DNA of 40,512 nucleotides, from NCBI GenBank assembly GCA_020742515.1, contig DYWT01000245.1, positions 1-40,512 of the forward strand. Direction: 5' to 3'. Positions within the stretch are counted from its first letter, which is position 1; each line of letters starts with the position of its first letter. The notes beneath the pieces were generated by a model. The model searched no databases, was not told the origin of the DNA, and worked only from the letters and a program-made list of their open reading frames with translations. The DNA is from Sporosarcina psychrophila. Its GTDB lineage: Bacteria > Bacillota > Bacilli > Bacillales_A > Planococcaceae. Both the position numbers and the translations under genes were made by a program. This document shows, one piece after another, positions 32,106 to 40,456 of this stretch.

Positions 32106-32957
32106 TTATTTTTTTAACCATGCCACGATATCCGCCTTCATATCATTGCCATTCCAGAACGTAAACGCTTCTTCCTCTCCTACTCTTTCAACAAGATGCT
32201 CAACATACTTTGTCCCCAGTAAATAGCCTAACCGGTTATAACCGAAGTAGCTGCCGCCGGATAAGCGGAACCATTCCTTTTCTTTCACCGTGTCCCATCC
32301 AGATAACACATCTTGCAGAAAACGTTGCTTTACTTCGCGTTTATTCCCCTCAAAACAGTTTACCCATGAATCCCCGTCATCATCATACGTGAAATACACC
32401 GACTGATTTAGCCCAGGGACAATTTTTCTCGATAAATACGTGGCAACGCCCTCCGTATAAAGTGTTGTCAGTCCGTGTATCCAATCGACTTTCTTCCAGT
32501 CCATCCCCTGCCTATCGGCAAATGAAAAATGAGTGACATGACCAATTTCATGTGCAACAATCACTTTTAAATGTTCGGTTACAGGAGATAATTTCTCTGT
32601 CGCAAAGTAAATATCCCCCTTAATTTCCCGTGTGACAAATGCATTCGAACCAAATGTGCCAACGAGGATTGTATAATTAATAGCAAGATCATTATTGAAT
32701 ACTTTCGTATAAACTCCGTCAATTTCCTCAATAATCCTCGGCAACTTCTCTGACATGGTACGTATGTCGTTGAGTTTCCCAGGGTATGTATCAGTCGCTG
32801 CCTGAAGTCGTTCTTCCGTTTTCGGACAGTGGTTCGGAAAGTACTGGTCAAACACCTCTGGATGCCTATTGATATATGTTTCTAAATCGTGTAACTCAAA
32901 TTTCGTCTTTGAGTCATACAACGCCAAAAAGTCTGGAATGATCGTTTTAATACGCAA
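32106..32957 (-). CDS. Putative zinc metallopeptidase-like protein (HEXXH)
   Basis: A 283-aa protein not assigned to a named family. It has a clear zinc motif, VIVAHEIGHVTHFSFADRQ (HEIGH at 136-140), and a second element LYTEGVATYLSRKI (Glu169) about 29 residues later, the spacing of gluzincin-type proteases. No signal peptide or membrane segment is seen, so it is probably cytoplasmic. The N-terminus (IPDFLALYDSKTKFELHDLE) and C-terminus (GYLLGTKYVEHLVERVGEEE) look like DUF2268-type predicted Zn peptidases. Start ATG 32957 follows AAAGGGAGGGACTCACTTGC-type upstream sequence. No operon partner; substrate unknown. Confidence 0.65.
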   Translation of the reverse strand: MRIKTIIPDFLALYDSKTKFELHDLETYINRHPEVFDQYFPNHCPKTEERLQAATDTYPGKLNDIRTMSEKLPRIIEEIDGVYTKVFNNDLAINYTILVGTFGSNAFVTREIKGDIYFATEKLSPVTEHLKVIVAHEIGHVTHFSFADRQGMDWKKVDWIHGLTTLYTEGVATYLSRKIVPGLNQSVYFTYDDDGDSWVNCFEGNKREVKQRFLQDVLSGWDTVKEKEWFRLSGGSYFGYNRLGYLLGTKYVEHLVERVGEEEAFTFWNGNDMKADIVAWLKK

Positions 32958-33007
32958 GTGAGTCCCTCCCTTTTTCTTAGTTTACCTAAACGACTTTTCT
33001 TTTCCAG

Positions 33008-33036
33008 TCATGTTTACTACAGTCAATTCATATGAT
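33008..33036 (+). promoter_or_regulatory. Putative sigma-E promoter of cwlJ-gerQ
   Basis: TCATGTT (33008-33014), 14-nt spacer, CATATGAT (33029-33036): 6 of 7 fixed positions in each box fit the sigma-E consensus KMATATW / CATACANT. B. subtilis cwlJ is mother-cell (sigma-E) expressed. Transcription would start about 33043, after the first in-frame ATG and just before the GTG start. Confidence 0.5.
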
Positions 33037-33055
33037 TCCCCAAGGGGGTTGTGCC

Positions 33056-33475
33056 GTGGCGGTGATAAAATACACTGATGCAGAACTTGATCTGCTCGCA
33101 CGGTTGATGCGTGCCGAAGCGGAAGGTGATGGCGAGTTAGGTATGCTTCTCGTCGGCAATGTCGGAGTGAACCGCGTACGTTCGGGTTGTCTGGATTTTA
33201 ATGATATACGAACTTTGCAGGATATGGTTTTCCAGAGCCCGGGAGGCTTCGAAGCGACAACAAAAGGTTATTTTTATCAACGTGCCCGAGAGCTGGACCG
33301 TAAATTGGCGAGGCGTGTTGTAAATGGCGAACGTTTCACTCCGGGTGAACGCTCCTTATGGTTTTTCATGCCGGCCGGGGATTGCCCAGCCCAGTGGTAT
33401 AACCAATGGAACACCGGCAGATTCAAGTCACACTGTTTCTATTCCCCAACGGTTCAAGACTGCCCGAACGTGTAA
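33056..33475 (+). CDS. cwlJ: Spore cortex-lytic enzyme CwlJ
   Basis: A 139-aa SleB/CwlJ-family hydrolase degrading spore cortex during germination, triggered by Ca-dipicolinate. Seen are LARLMRAEAEGDGELGMLLV with the catalytic Glu region, GNVGVNRVRSGC, QSPGGFEATTKGYFYQRARE, and GDCPAQWYNQWNTGRFKSHC. As in B. subtilis CwlJ there is no signal peptide. GTG 33056 (giving MAVIKYTD) is chosen since AAGGGGGTT lies upstream and CwlJ proteins begin MAV; the ATG at 33032 overlaps the presumed promoter. GerQ, needed for CwlJ localisation, follows 24 nt later. Confidence 0.93.
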   Translation: MAVIKYTDAELDLLARLMRAEAEGDGELGMLLVGNVGVNRVRSGCLDFNDIRTLQDMVFQSPGGFEATTKGYFYQRARELDRKLARRVVNGERFTPGERSLWFFMPAGDCPAQWYNQWNTGRFKSHCFYSPTVQDCPNV

Positions 33476-33499
33476 CTCAAAAGAAGAAAGGATGAAGAA

Positions 33500-33850
33500 A
33501 TGGTCCAATACTATTGGAATCAGCCCTATCAAAATCAGCATGTCACACCGCCGCAAGTAACGCTTCCAGCTGGAGGAAGGCAACCCGGACCGCCTCGTCG
33601 CGAGGAGTCATACATCGAAAACATTTTACGATTGAACAGAGGTGAACCCGGAACCTTCCATTTTTCATTCGAGCATGCACTGGATAACGGAAAAAATACG
33701 AAAAGCGTGCGTGGTACTGTAGAGGCTGCCGGCCGTGACCATGTCATTTTAAGCGATTCGTCTACAGGACATCGTTTTCTATTCCCGATGATTTATTTCG
33801 ATTATGCCGAATTTGATAATGAAGTGAAGTATTTCCCGCAGCAACCTTGA
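33500..33850 (+). CDS. gerQ: Spore coat protein GerQ
   Basis: A 116-aa coat protein required for CwlJ localisation and crosslinked by transglutaminase in B. subtilis. The conserved C-terminal domain is ESYIENILRLNRGEPGTFHF, then SVRGTVEAAGRDHVILSDSS, ending FPMIYFDYAEFDNEVKYF. The N-terminus is a short Gln/Pro-rich tail (QPYQNQHVTPPQVTLPAGG), shorter than in B. subtilis GerQ (about 180 aa). ATG follows AGAAAGGATGAAGAA. Cotranscribed with cwlJ and ended by the shared terminator at 33935-33983. Confidence 0.93.
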   Translation: MVQYYWNQPYQNQHVTPPQVTLPAGGRQPGPPRREESYIENILRLNRGEPGTFHFSFEHALDNGKNTKSVRGTVEAAGRDHVILSDSSTGHRFLFPMIYFDYAEFDNEVKYFPQQP

Positions 33851-33934
33851 AATGAACAAGGTCATTAGAGGTTAGACATGAAATCTATCTGTCCTAACTG
33901 ATTCACAGTATGGGATTTCATCATTTTCTAAGCC

Positions 33935-33983
33935 AAAAAAAATCTTCCGTCTGCCTTATTCGGGGCTTTGCGGAAGATTTTTT
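33935..33983. terminator. Bidirectional terminator between gerQ and the convergent membrane-protein gene
   Basis: AAAAATCTTCCG pairs with CGGAAGATTTTT, with A-run and T-run on either side, so it can serve both strands. Confidence 0.82.
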
Positions 33984-33989
33984 GTTAAA

Positions 33990-35042
33990 TTAATTTAAAC
34001 GGGCATCAATATAACTCCGGAACTGAATTGGATCATCCACCCGTATCGCTGCTTTCGAAAATTCTTTTTCGAATCCCAAAAAGAGTGTGGCGCTTAGTGT
34101 CCGCTTAAATGTGATGACACATTGCGGCTGCACTTCTTCAAAATCCCGTGCTATAAAATCAATTGTATCTTTTGCCTTCAGATTTTCATTGGCGGCGTCA
34201 TTTCCCCATGCCACATGTTTAATTTCATCAAATGGAATGACCATCCGTTTTCCTAATCCGAGGGCGACACGGATTTGTTTTTCATCGACAACAAGTGAAT
34301 TGAGTCGAACTGCTTGAATATCCCCAATAAAGAAAACGACTGAATAGATATTCAAAATGAGAAGAACGATTGAAAGTATCATCGACTTGTCGTGGAGCCA
34401 CCAGTGGATACCTATAGTTTCAATGACAATCGCATGAATCATCATGACATAGAAGGCAATAAAACTTGTTTTCTTATGAATCGAAAAATGGTTCTCCGCC
34501 GTAATCGGACGTTTCTTCCATGTACCGAATGCGTAATAAAACATAAGTGTTTCAGCGCTAATTATTTTGATGAGTGGATGCTTACCAATTTGCTTCTCAA
34601 CTAACGTTGTAAATGTGAATAATGGACCTTCTCCACTGACTTTTATATCCCGAATGATTCGGGGGGTATGTTTTAAAAGAATAAAGAGGAGGCTTATTTC
34701 CGCGAGAAGTATAATACCTTCAATTGCGATTGCGATGTAAGGGATGAATTTGAATGGTTCAAAGTAAGCTGTTGGAATAATAATTCTTGCTACAATTATG
34801 CCGAGCATCATGAATGTTACAAACCTTTTCACGGTGAATCCTTTTTTGCGCGTCATTGCAAGAATGAGAAATGGAGCGACTATCGAAAAGTCTATAAGTG
34901 ACCCAACAATAACCCACGTCGCATCTGCAGGTGCCGGCAAAATCGGGATCGGCAAACGATAGAGAGCAAGATTTGACGTAAAAACAAGTACGAGGACCAT
35001 CATCAGTAATGGTGATTTTGAATTCTGCTTAGTAAAAACCAT
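33990..35042 (-). CDS. Hypothetical multi-pass membrane protein
   Basis: A 350-aa protein of unknown function, starting at ATG 35042 (MVFTKQNSK) behind AGAGGTG. About seven or eight hydrophobic segments cover residues 10-260 (for example LLMMVLVLVFTSNLALYRLP, and SMILSIVLLILNIYSVVFFI). The last about 90 residues are soluble with strand-like periodicity (LNSLVVDEKQIRVALGLGKR, MVIPFDEIKHVAWG), reminiscent of a PH-like domain. Bacillus homologues are often mislabelled beta-carotene monooxygenase; nothing here supports that. Convergent with gerQ, monocistronic. Confidence 0.6.
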   Translation of the reverse strand: MVFTKQNSKSPLLMMVLVLVFTSNLALYRLPIPILPAPADATWVIVGSLIDFSIVAPFLILAMTRKKGFTVKRFVTFMMLGIIVARIIIPTAYFEPFKFIPYIAIAIEGIILLAEISLLFILLKHTPRIIRDIKVSGEGPLFTFTTLVEKQIGKHPLIKIISAETLMFYYAFGTWKKRPITAENHFSIHKKTSFIAFYVMMIHAIVIETIGIHWWLHDKSMILSIVLLILNIYSVVFFIGDIQAVRLNSLVVDEKQIRVALGLGKRMVIPFDEIKHVAWGNDAANENLKAKDTIDFIARDFEEVQPQCVITFKRTLSATLFLGFEKEFSKAAIRVDDPIQFRSYIDARLN

Positions 35043-35134
35043 AAAAGCACCTCTTTTTCTTTTCATTATAGCATTGCAATCTCACTCAATTATCTGATTC
35101 GATTGACAATTTTCCGACATTTTTTACAACAAAA

Positions 35135-35158
35135 AAACAGGAGAACGGACTCCTGTTT
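35135..35158 (-). terminator. Rho-independent terminator of ywdK
   Basis: AAACAGGAG (35135-35143) pairs with CTCCTGTTT (35150-35158), followed on the minus strand by a long T-run. Confidence 0.85.
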
Positions 35159-35538
35159 CAGTTTGAAAATTTAACTGCCGCGACAATAAGCATGATCCAC
35201 CCTGCGATGAATGCAACACCGCCGATTGGCGTAATAGCGCCAAGTATACCGATTCCCGACAAGCTCAGTACATATAAGCTACCCGAGAAGAAAATAATAC
35301 CGACTAGAATCAAGTACCCCGCCCAGCTCAACTGTGTGACCGATCCGAAGAGTGATGGACTCATAAGAATGCCGACTACAATCAATGCAAGTGCGTGGAA
35401 CATTTGGTACTGTACAGCAGTTTCCCAGATTGCTAAATAGTGTTCGGACAATTTCTCTTTTAAGGCGTGTGCTCCAAAAGCACCGAACGCAACAGCGATT
35501 GCAGCGTTGACAGCCCCTGCGATAATGAAAAATGGCAT
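35158..35538 (-). CDS. ywdK: DUF423 membrane protein (YwdK-like)
   Basis: A 126-aa small membrane protein with four hydrophobic segments. DUF423 signatures: AAIAVAFGAFGAHALKEKLS, IWETAVQYQMFHALALIVVG, FFSGSLYVLSLSGIGILGAI and TPIGGVAFIAGWIMLIVAAV. Function is unknown. I start at ATG 35538 (MPFFIIAGAV) preceded by AGGAAACAAT; a 13-residue in-frame N-terminal extension is possible. It is downstream of ywdI and ung, as in B. subtilis. Confidence 0.88.
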   Translation of the reverse strand: MPFFIIAGAVNAAIAVAFGAFGAHALKEKLSEHYLAIWETAVQYQMFHALALIVVGILMSPSLFGSVTQLSWAGYLILVGIIFFSGSLYVLSLSGIGILGAITPIGGVAFIAGWIMLIVAAVKFSN

Positions 35539-35622
35539 ATTGTTTCCTGCTTCCTTTACGGATGCCAACACACTCACGTAATTTATGGTAGATAAATTTT
35601 GTGAATACTCGACACCCTTATT

Positions 35623-35886
35623 TCAAAAGTCAAATATTGAGCCACCGTTTGCATCCTCTTCTTCAAGCGGTTTGCCTTCTAACGAGGTAATTGATTGAAC
35701 AGCGCTTGGGGTTGAAAGCATTTTAGGGACAAGCTTCTCTTCACGTTTACCCACTCCGCCAAGTGCTACTTCACAAAGCGATCTGACAGCGGATAACGCT
35801 TCACGCATTGCATACTCGTCATTCGTGCGTCTTGCAACACTCAATTGCCGCTCCATTTCTGAGATAAGCCGGTCGTATGGAATCAC
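35623..35886 (-). CDS. ywdI: YwdI family protein
   Basis: An 87-aa soluble protein starting at GTG 35886: RLISEMERQLSVARRTNDEY, MREALSAVRSLCEVALGG, ending in an acidic tail GKPLEEEDANGGSIFDF. Mostly helical, function unknown. The GTG overlaps the stop of the upstream 58-aa gene as GTGA, indicating translational coupling. Confidence 0.75.
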   Translation of the reverse strand: MIPYDRLISEMERQLSVARRTNDEYAMREALSAVRSLCEVALGGVGKREEKLVPKMLSTPSAVQSITSLEGKPLEEEDANGGSIFDF

Positions 35887-36059
35887 TGTTTAGTATCCCC
35901 TTTCTTCTGTTCAAATTGCAAACAGTCCATGCCGGACGATCTTTTGACAACGACCGAAGGCATCTCCCGTGTCTTAAATCCATATGCTTTACATCCACGC
36001 GGATTCCGTTGCTCCCACGTTATGAAGAAATATTGGCATTGAAAACAATTTACTGCCAC
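35883..36059 (-). CDS. Small Cys-rich (zinc-binding-like) protein, 58 aa
   Basis: A 58-aa gene from GTG 36059 to TGA 35883, preceded by AGAGG 10 nt upstream. The product is MAVNCFQCQYFFITWEQRNP, then RGCKAYGFKTREMPSVVVKR, then SSGMDCLQFEQKK. Four cysteines, CxxC ... C ... C, in the context NCFQCxYF and GCKAYGFKTxxxP suggest a small zinc ribbon. Similar small proteins sit next to ung in other Bacilli and are sometimes mislabelled uracil-DNA glycosylase by neighbourhood. It lies between ung and ywdI and its stop overlaps the ywdI GTG. Function unknown; reality is supported by coupling and codon-like structure. Confidence 0.8.
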   Translation of the reverse strand: MAVNCFQCQYFFITWEQRNPRGCKAYGFKTREMPSVVVKRSSGMDCLQFEQKKGDTKQ

Positions 36060-36107
36060 TTGCGATCAACCTCTTTTCATCCAACTTTAGCACGGCGGCC
36101 GCGCTAG

Positions 36108-36794
36108 TTAAAGTACCCCGCCTGTTCGACACCAGTCAATCGGTGGTTCATCCCACGACTTGAGTAGCTGATTCGTCTTCGTATACGGACGGCTGCCGAT
36201 AAAACCGCGACTTGCACTCAGCGGGCTTGGATGAACCGATTCGATGATTGCATGACGTGATGTATTGATCAGTTTCTTTTTTTCCTGAGCCGGACGTCCC
36301 CATAAGACGAAGACAATCGGTTTCTCTCTATCCGACAATTGCCGGATCACTTCGTCCGTGAATGTCTCCCAACCTTGCTTGCGGTGTGAATGAGCCCGCC
36401 CTTGCCTTACGGTAAGCACCGTATTCAGCATCAGGACACCCTGCTCTGCCCATCCCGTCAGTGTTCCGTTTTCAGGAAGTGGACAGCCGACATCAGAAGA
36501 AAGCTCCTTAAACATGTTGCGCAGACTCGGCGGTATCTTGACACCGGGCTTCACTGAAAAACTTAATCCATGTGCCTGTCCCGGTCCGTGATAAGGGTCC
36601 TGTCCTAAAATGACGACCTTCACATCATTGAAAGGTGTCAATTTGAACGCAGTCCATAAATCTTCCATCTGCGGATAAATCGTTTCCTCTGCATATTCTA
36701 TTTTCAGGAATTCACGTAGCTTACTATAATAGGGTTTCTCAAATTCATCATTCAGGACGTCATCCCAATCATTTTTAAAAAGCTTGTTATGCAC
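36108..36794 (-). CDS. ung: Uracil-DNA glycosylase
   Basis: A 228-aa family 1 uracil-DNA glycosylase that excises uracil from DNA. Catalytic motif [20 protein letters not shown] (GQDPYH at 64-69, Asp66 activates water), [29 protein letters not shown], and [20 protein letters not shown] with the second catalytic His and DNA-intercalation loop. Full length. It lies 6 nt after the stop of the DUF4230 gene and heads toward the 58-aa gene and ywdI. Confidence 0.97.
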   Translation of the reverse strand: MHNKLFKNDWDDVLNDEFEKPYYSKLREFLKIEYAEETIYPQMEDLWTAFKLTPFNDVKVVILGQDPYHGPGQAHGLSFSVKPGVKIPPSLRNMFKELSSDVGCPLPENGTLTGWAEQGVLMLNTVLTVRQGRAHSHRKQGWETFTDEVIRQLSDREKPIVFVLWGRPAQEKKKLINTSRHAIIESVHPSPLSASRGFIGSRPYTKTNQLLKSWDEPPIDWCRTGGVL

Positions 36795-36800
36795 AATTCC

Positions 36801-37583
36801 TCACTCCTTGAATTCAATTGTCACATCATAGCCCGCGAATGAAAACATTTCACGCAGCGTCTTCTCTGCATTTTGTTGCGCCATTTTCAAGACACCTTGT
36901 CCAGCAGTTTCTTCCAATATAAGCTCTTTTGCTTCTGCAGCAAGTTCATAGGCCTCTTCAATATTCGCCTTTTCTCGGAATACACCTTCGTATGAATACA
37001 CTTCCACTTTATCGAAAAAGATTTCTGCTCCACCTAAAAAAGTAGCTGGCGGCAAGGTAAGTTTTGCCGTTTTCTTCACTTCATCGACGGAAACATCACT
37101 TTCTGTCAGGCCTGACATGTCGACGCCTGCTTTCACTGATCCAGGAATGACGACTAATAACTGTCGTTTCGTTCCCGGCAAATTGAGTCCTATACTTTGT
37201 CCAAACAATGTATTATCTTGTCGTTCAATAATAACTTTCGTATACGCTTCGGCTGTTGCAAGTTCGTTCAAATCTTGAATTTGTTCAAGGAATGCGCCTT
37301 TCTGTTCTGTAAACGTGCTCCCTTGTTTCAATATGAAGAACGTCAAAAAAGGCAAGGCAACTATCAGCAGCAAGATAAGAAGTGCAATTGCAATGAAAGG
37401 CTTTTTCCAGACTGAAAAAAAGGCTTTCCCGACACGCCAAAATCCGGATGGACGGTCTTCTACTTCTTCCATAGTCACCGCAGTTTCCTCTTCAGAAGCT
37501 TTCAATTCTTTCAGCAACCGTTCGATTTCATCTATTTTCTTTTCCTCCGCCATTTCATCCCTCTTTTCCTCTTTATCCGACAT
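36801..37583 (-). CDS. Membrane-anchored DUF4230 protein
   Basis: A 260-aa protein. An acidic, coiled N-terminus (about residues 1-50) is followed by one membrane helix (about 67-90, KPFIAIALLILLLIVALPFL). The outer domain matches DUF4230: LNELATAEAYTKVIIERQDN, LVVIPGSVKAGVDMSGLTES, KTAKLTLPPATFLGGAEIFF, and QNAEKTLREMFSFAGYDVTI. Function unknown. Probably cotranscribed with ung (6-nt gap). Confidence 0.8.
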   Translation of the reverse strand: MSDKEEKRDEMAEEKKIDEIERLLKELKASEEETAVTMEEVEDRPSGFWRVGKAFFSVWKKPFIAIALLILLLIVALPFLTFFILKQGSTFTEQKGAFLEQIQDLNELATAEAYTKVIIERQDNTLFGQSIGLNLPGTKRQLLVVIPGSVKAGVDMSGLTESDVSVDEVKKTAKLTLPPATFLGGAEIFFDKVEVYSYEGVFREKANIEEAYELAAEAKELILEETAGQGVLKMAQQNAEKTLREMFSFAGYDVTIEFKE

Positions 37584-37666
37584 ACTCTTATACGTTTACA
37601 TTATAGGAAATTGGCGGTTCAAACAACTAGAAAGACATGGTAGGATTGTCTGAGGGGGAATGCGAC

Positions 37667-37933
37667 ATGGCTGATATGCAATTACGGGAGAAGATGAAAA
37701 AAGTTTCTGAAGCCGCAAAACATGGTAACCTTATGCCAGAACGCTCTAAAAATGCAGGACTCATCGTTTTTCTAATCCTCAGCGGGTGCGGAATTATCAT
37801 CATGTTCTCACTTGCCATAGGACTTATCCTAAATAAGTATTTTATAGGTGCTACTGTGGTTTTTGGTATTGTGGCCCTACTCGTATACTCCATTTATAAA
37901 ATAATGAAAGCCGATAACATCGGACAATTGTAA
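37667..37933 (+). CDS. Small membrane protein, 88 aa
   Basis: An 88-aa protein starting at ATG 37667 (MADMQLREKMKK), 9 nt after GAGGGGG. The N-terminal 30 residues are charged, followed by two membrane helices (NAGLIVFLILSGCGIIIMFS and FIGATVVFGIVALLVYSIYK). Layout resembles DUF5325-type Bacillus proteins, but I cannot assign a family with confidence. Divergent from the DUF4230 gene, 61 nt upstream of pdxK. Confidence 0.6.
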   Translation: MADMQLREKMKKVSEAAKHGNLMPERSKNAGLIVFLILSGCGIIIMFSLAIGLILNKYFIGATVVFGIVALLVYSIYKIMKADNIGQL

Positions 37934-37994
37934 TTTCCGATTTTTTTGATAAGATTAGGTTAGAATTTATTCAAAAAAAGGAGAGCTACCCATT

Positions 37995-38828
37995 ATGACG
38001 CTTAAAAAGACTTTAACTATCGCAGGATCCGATACATCAGGCGGCGCGGGTATTGCGGCGGACTTAAAAACATTCCAAGAGCACGGCACATACGGCATGA
38101 CGGCAATTACAGTCATCGTGACGATGGATCCGGATAATAATTGGTCACACGGCGTTTACTCCTTGCCGGTCGATGTCTTAAAAGCACAAATCAAAACTGC
38201 ACTTTCAACAGGAATCGATGCGATTAAGACGGGCATGCTCAGCACAGAAGAAATTATCAAAATCGCTGGCAACGCGATTTACGAATCAGGGCTAAGTCAC
38301 GTAGTCATTGACCCTGTTATGGTTTGTAAAGGTGAAGATGAAGTGTTGAACCCCGGCACAGTCGACGCCATGATTGAATTTCTTCTTCCAAAAGCGGAAA
38401 TCGTCACACCGAACTTGTTTGAAGCAGGGCAGCTTGCCGGTATGAAAACACCGAAAACCATTGATGATATGAAAGCGGCCGCAGAAAAAATCCATTCTCT
38501 TGGCGCTCGCAATGTTGTCATCAAAGGCGGCAAACAGCTTGAACACGATAAAGCAGTGGATTTGTTCTATGATGGTACTACGTTCACCCTTCTTAAAACG
38601 GAGAAAACAGATACAACTTACAATCACGGTGCAGGCTGTACGTTTGCTGCAGCAATTACAGCGAACCTCGCAAATGGCCTAGACGTGAAAGAATCCGTTT
38701 TGGAAGCTAAAAAGTTCGTTTCAGCTGCAATTGCAAACGGCTGGAAACTGAACGAATATGTTGGACCTGTTATGCATGGAGCTAAAAGTCGTTTCGGTGC
38801 ACCTGAAATTACAACAACTGAAATTTAA
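37995..38828 (+). CDS. pdxK: Pyridoxine/pyridoxal (HMP) kinase PdxK
   Basis: A 277-aa ribokinase-fold kinase. Motifs: LTIAGSDTSGGAGIAADLKT, FQEHGTYGMTAITVIVTMDP, VVIDPVMVCKGEDEVLNP, IVTPNLFEAGQLAGM, VVIKGG, and the anion hole HGAGCTFAAAITA with a Cys as in B. subtilis PdxK. The gene family includes ThiD (hydroxymethylpyrimidine kinase). The high resemblance to B. subtilis PdxK and the ywd-type neighbourhood favour vitamin B6 kinase, with HMP kinase as side or alternative activity. It ends at a terminator. Confidence 0.87.
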   Translation: MTLKKTLTIAGSDTSGGAGIAADLKTFQEHGTYGMTAITVIVTMDPDNNWSHGVYSLPVDVLKAQIKTALSTGIDAIKTGMLSTEEIIKIAGNAIYESGLSHVVIDPVMVCKGEDEVLNPGTVDAMIEFLLPKAEIVTPNLFEAGQLAGMKTPKTIDDMKAAAEKIHSLGARNVVIKGGKQLEHDKAVDLFYDGTTFTLLKTEKTDTTYNHGAGCTFAAAITANLANGLDVKESVLEAKKFVSAAIANGWKLNEYVGPVMHGAKSRFGAPEITTTEI

Positions 38829-38839
38829 TCAATACATGC

Positions 38840-38872
38840 AACGGCCGGAAGATCATTTCCAGGCCGTTTTTA
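38840..38872 (+). terminator. Rho-independent terminator of pdxK
   Basis: AACGGCC-GGAA pairs with TTCC-A-GGCCGTT, followed by TTTTA. Confidence 0.8.
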
Positions 38873-38887
38873 CGTTGCACAGACTTC

Positions 38888-39029
38888 AGGCGCTTGCGCA
38901 TTTCTTACTGTCTAGCTCCGGCGCCTAGAGGCTCGGGTCATAAGTCAGCCCAGCTACTCGGCAAAGGACGCCGCTTCGCCGGTCTGCCATATGCCTGTCG
39001 CCTCTACCAAGGCGCTTGCGCATTTCTTA
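38888..39029. repeat. GC-rich Bacillaceae-type intergenic repeat
   Basis: The 20-nt AGGCGCTTGCGCATTTCTTA occurs at 38888 and again at 39010, enclosing TCTAGCTCCGGCGCCTAGAG, GCTCGGGTCATAAGTCAGCC and short GC palindromes. Such phrases recur between genes in many Bacillaceae. It sits between the pdxK terminator and the yojF promoter region and carries no gene. Confidence 0.75.
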
Positions 39030-39110
39030 TTGAAACAGACAAATCGCATTCAACAGTCCTTTTCTATATACTGAAGAGAAGCATTGTTACAGTTTTAAGG
39101 AGGGCTATTC

Positions 39111-39461
39111 ATGGAATTAGTAAAACCAGATCATTTACAAGAACTCATAACTTCTTTCGCGAACAAAGACGTGTACATCCATCTCGAAACGACGAACGGT
39201 TCCTATGCCGCTCATTTCAATGAAAATGTATTTAACGCGGGTGCATTCATCCGCAATATCGTCATCAAATTCGAACTTGGAAAAGTAGCCGGCGACTCGC
39301 CTCACCGTATCGGTCTGAAACTTCCATCCGGTTGGATTTACGCGCAGGGTATCACACATTATAAACTCGATGAACACGGGCGTCTGCTTATGGCAGGACT
39401 CGATGCAGAAGGTAAACTTGCAGTCGCGCTTGAAATCAGCGAGACACCGTTCACATATTAA
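39111..39461 (+). CDS. yojF: YojF family protein (DUF1806), BshB2 partner
   Basis: A 116-aa protein: LQELITSFANKDVYIHLETT, GSYAAHFNENVFNAGAFIRN, GDSPHRIGLKLPSGWIYAQG, and LLMAGLDAEGKLAVALEISE. It is conserved directly upstream of bshB2 (yojG) in Bacilli and may assist that deacetylase, but its role has not been established. ATG follows AAGGAGGGCTATTC. The gap to bshB2 is 19 nt with a shared ribosome site AAGGAGG. Confidence 0.88.
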   Translation: MELVKPDHLQELITSFANKDVYIHLETTNGSYAAHFNENVFNAGAFIRNIVIKFELGKVAGDSPHRIGLKLPSGWIYAQGITHYKLDEHGRLLMAGLDAEGKLAVALEISETPFTY

Positions 39462-39480
39462 TTAAGGAGGCTATTTTTTT

Positions 39481-40164
39481 ATGATTAAGAAAGAACGTCA
39501 CGTACTTGTCATATTCCCTCACCCTGATGATGAAGCATTCGGCGTCTCGGGCACTATTTCTTCTTACCGGGATATGGGCGTACCGGTCACATACGCCTGT
39601 TTAACATTGGGTGAAATGGGACGAAACTTAGGCAATCCGCCATTCGCGAATCGCGAGACATTGCCTCAAATACGAAAAGAAGAACTTCAAAAAGCGTGTG
39701 CTGCAATGGGGATCGATGATTTGCGCATGATGGGATTCAGGGATAAAACAGTCGAATTCGAAGATGATGAAAAAATGGTGAAACTCGTTTCAGATTTAAT
39801 CGAAGAAACGAATCCTTCACTTGTCATCTCATTCTATCCAGGTCTTGCTGTCCATCCTGACCACGATGCTACTGCACGTGCAGTTGTGCGTGCAATCCGA
39901 AGAATGCCGGATACAGAACGCCCGGCGCTTTACACACTCGCCTTCGCGAATAATACAGCTGAAGTCCTTGGTGAGCCCGATGTTATTCACGATATTACAG
40001 CTAATGCCGATAAAAAAATTGCAACGCTCAATGCTCACGCGTCTCAGACCGTTTGGATGATGAAAGATATGGAAGTAAAGTGGGCAGCGAAAGATCCTGA
40101 AGCGCTTAAATGGCTAAATTACGAGCGTTTTTATACGTATAAGTGGGATCGGGATTTTGAGTAA
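39481..40164 (+). CDS. bshB2: Bacillithiol biosynthesis deacetylase BshB2
   Basis: A 227-aa LmbE-like zinc deacetylase. The metal motif is IFPHPDDEAFGVSGTI (HPDDE at 14-18), with the later His in GLAVHPDHDATARAVVRAI. BshB removes the acetyl group from GlcNAc-malate in bacillithiol synthesis or from S-conjugates in detoxification. Of the two Bacillus paralogues, pairing with yojF identifies the BshB2 (YojG) type. It ends ahead of the terminator at 40220-40260. Confidence 0.93.
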   Translation: MIKKERHVLVIFPHPDDEAFGVSGTISSYRDMGVPVTYACLTLGEMGRNLGNPPFANRETLPQIRKEELQKACAAMGIDDLRMMGFRDKTVEFEDDEKMVKLVSDLIEETNPSLVISFYPGLAVHPDHDATARAVVRAIRRMPDTERPALYTLAFANNTAEVLGEPDVIHDITANADKKIATLNAHASQTVWMMKDMEVKWAAKDPEALKWLNYERFYTYKWDRDFE

Positions 40165-40219
40165 AAAGACTGCATTATAAATTTGCTGTCTAAATGGCAC
40201 AACTCAATAAATCATTTAT

Positions 40220-40260
40220 AAAAAGGGACTACAAATCGTATTGATTTTAGTCCCTTTTTA
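40220..40260 (+). terminator. Rho-independent terminator after bshB2
   Basis: AAAAAGGGACTA pairs with TAGTCCCTTTTT around a 15-nt loop. The following 40261-40456 is AT-rich (about 200 nt) and holds only the likely promoter region of the next gene. Confidence 0.8.
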
Positions 40261-40456
40261 GAGCGTTTATTTACTGAACTAATTATAACTTCCCCTGATT
40301 TAAATCCGTTAGCACTGATAGCTATAAGGTATTCAAAAAACAATAGACTGAAAAGTTATAATAGTATATACTTTATTTATAAAGGGATAAAACAATATAA
40401 TATGTATAATTATTCACTGTATACATGTTATACTGTTATAAAAAGGGGAAGATAAA

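Noticed and set aside
33032..33055. ATG 33032 as start of cwlJ
   Set aside because: It overlaps the presumed -10 element and has no ribosome site; CwlJ proteins begin MAV, matching GTG 33056.
38894..39223. 109-aa plus-strand open frame overlapping yojF
   Set aside because: It consists of the GC-rich intergenic repeat and an out-of-frame piece of yojF.
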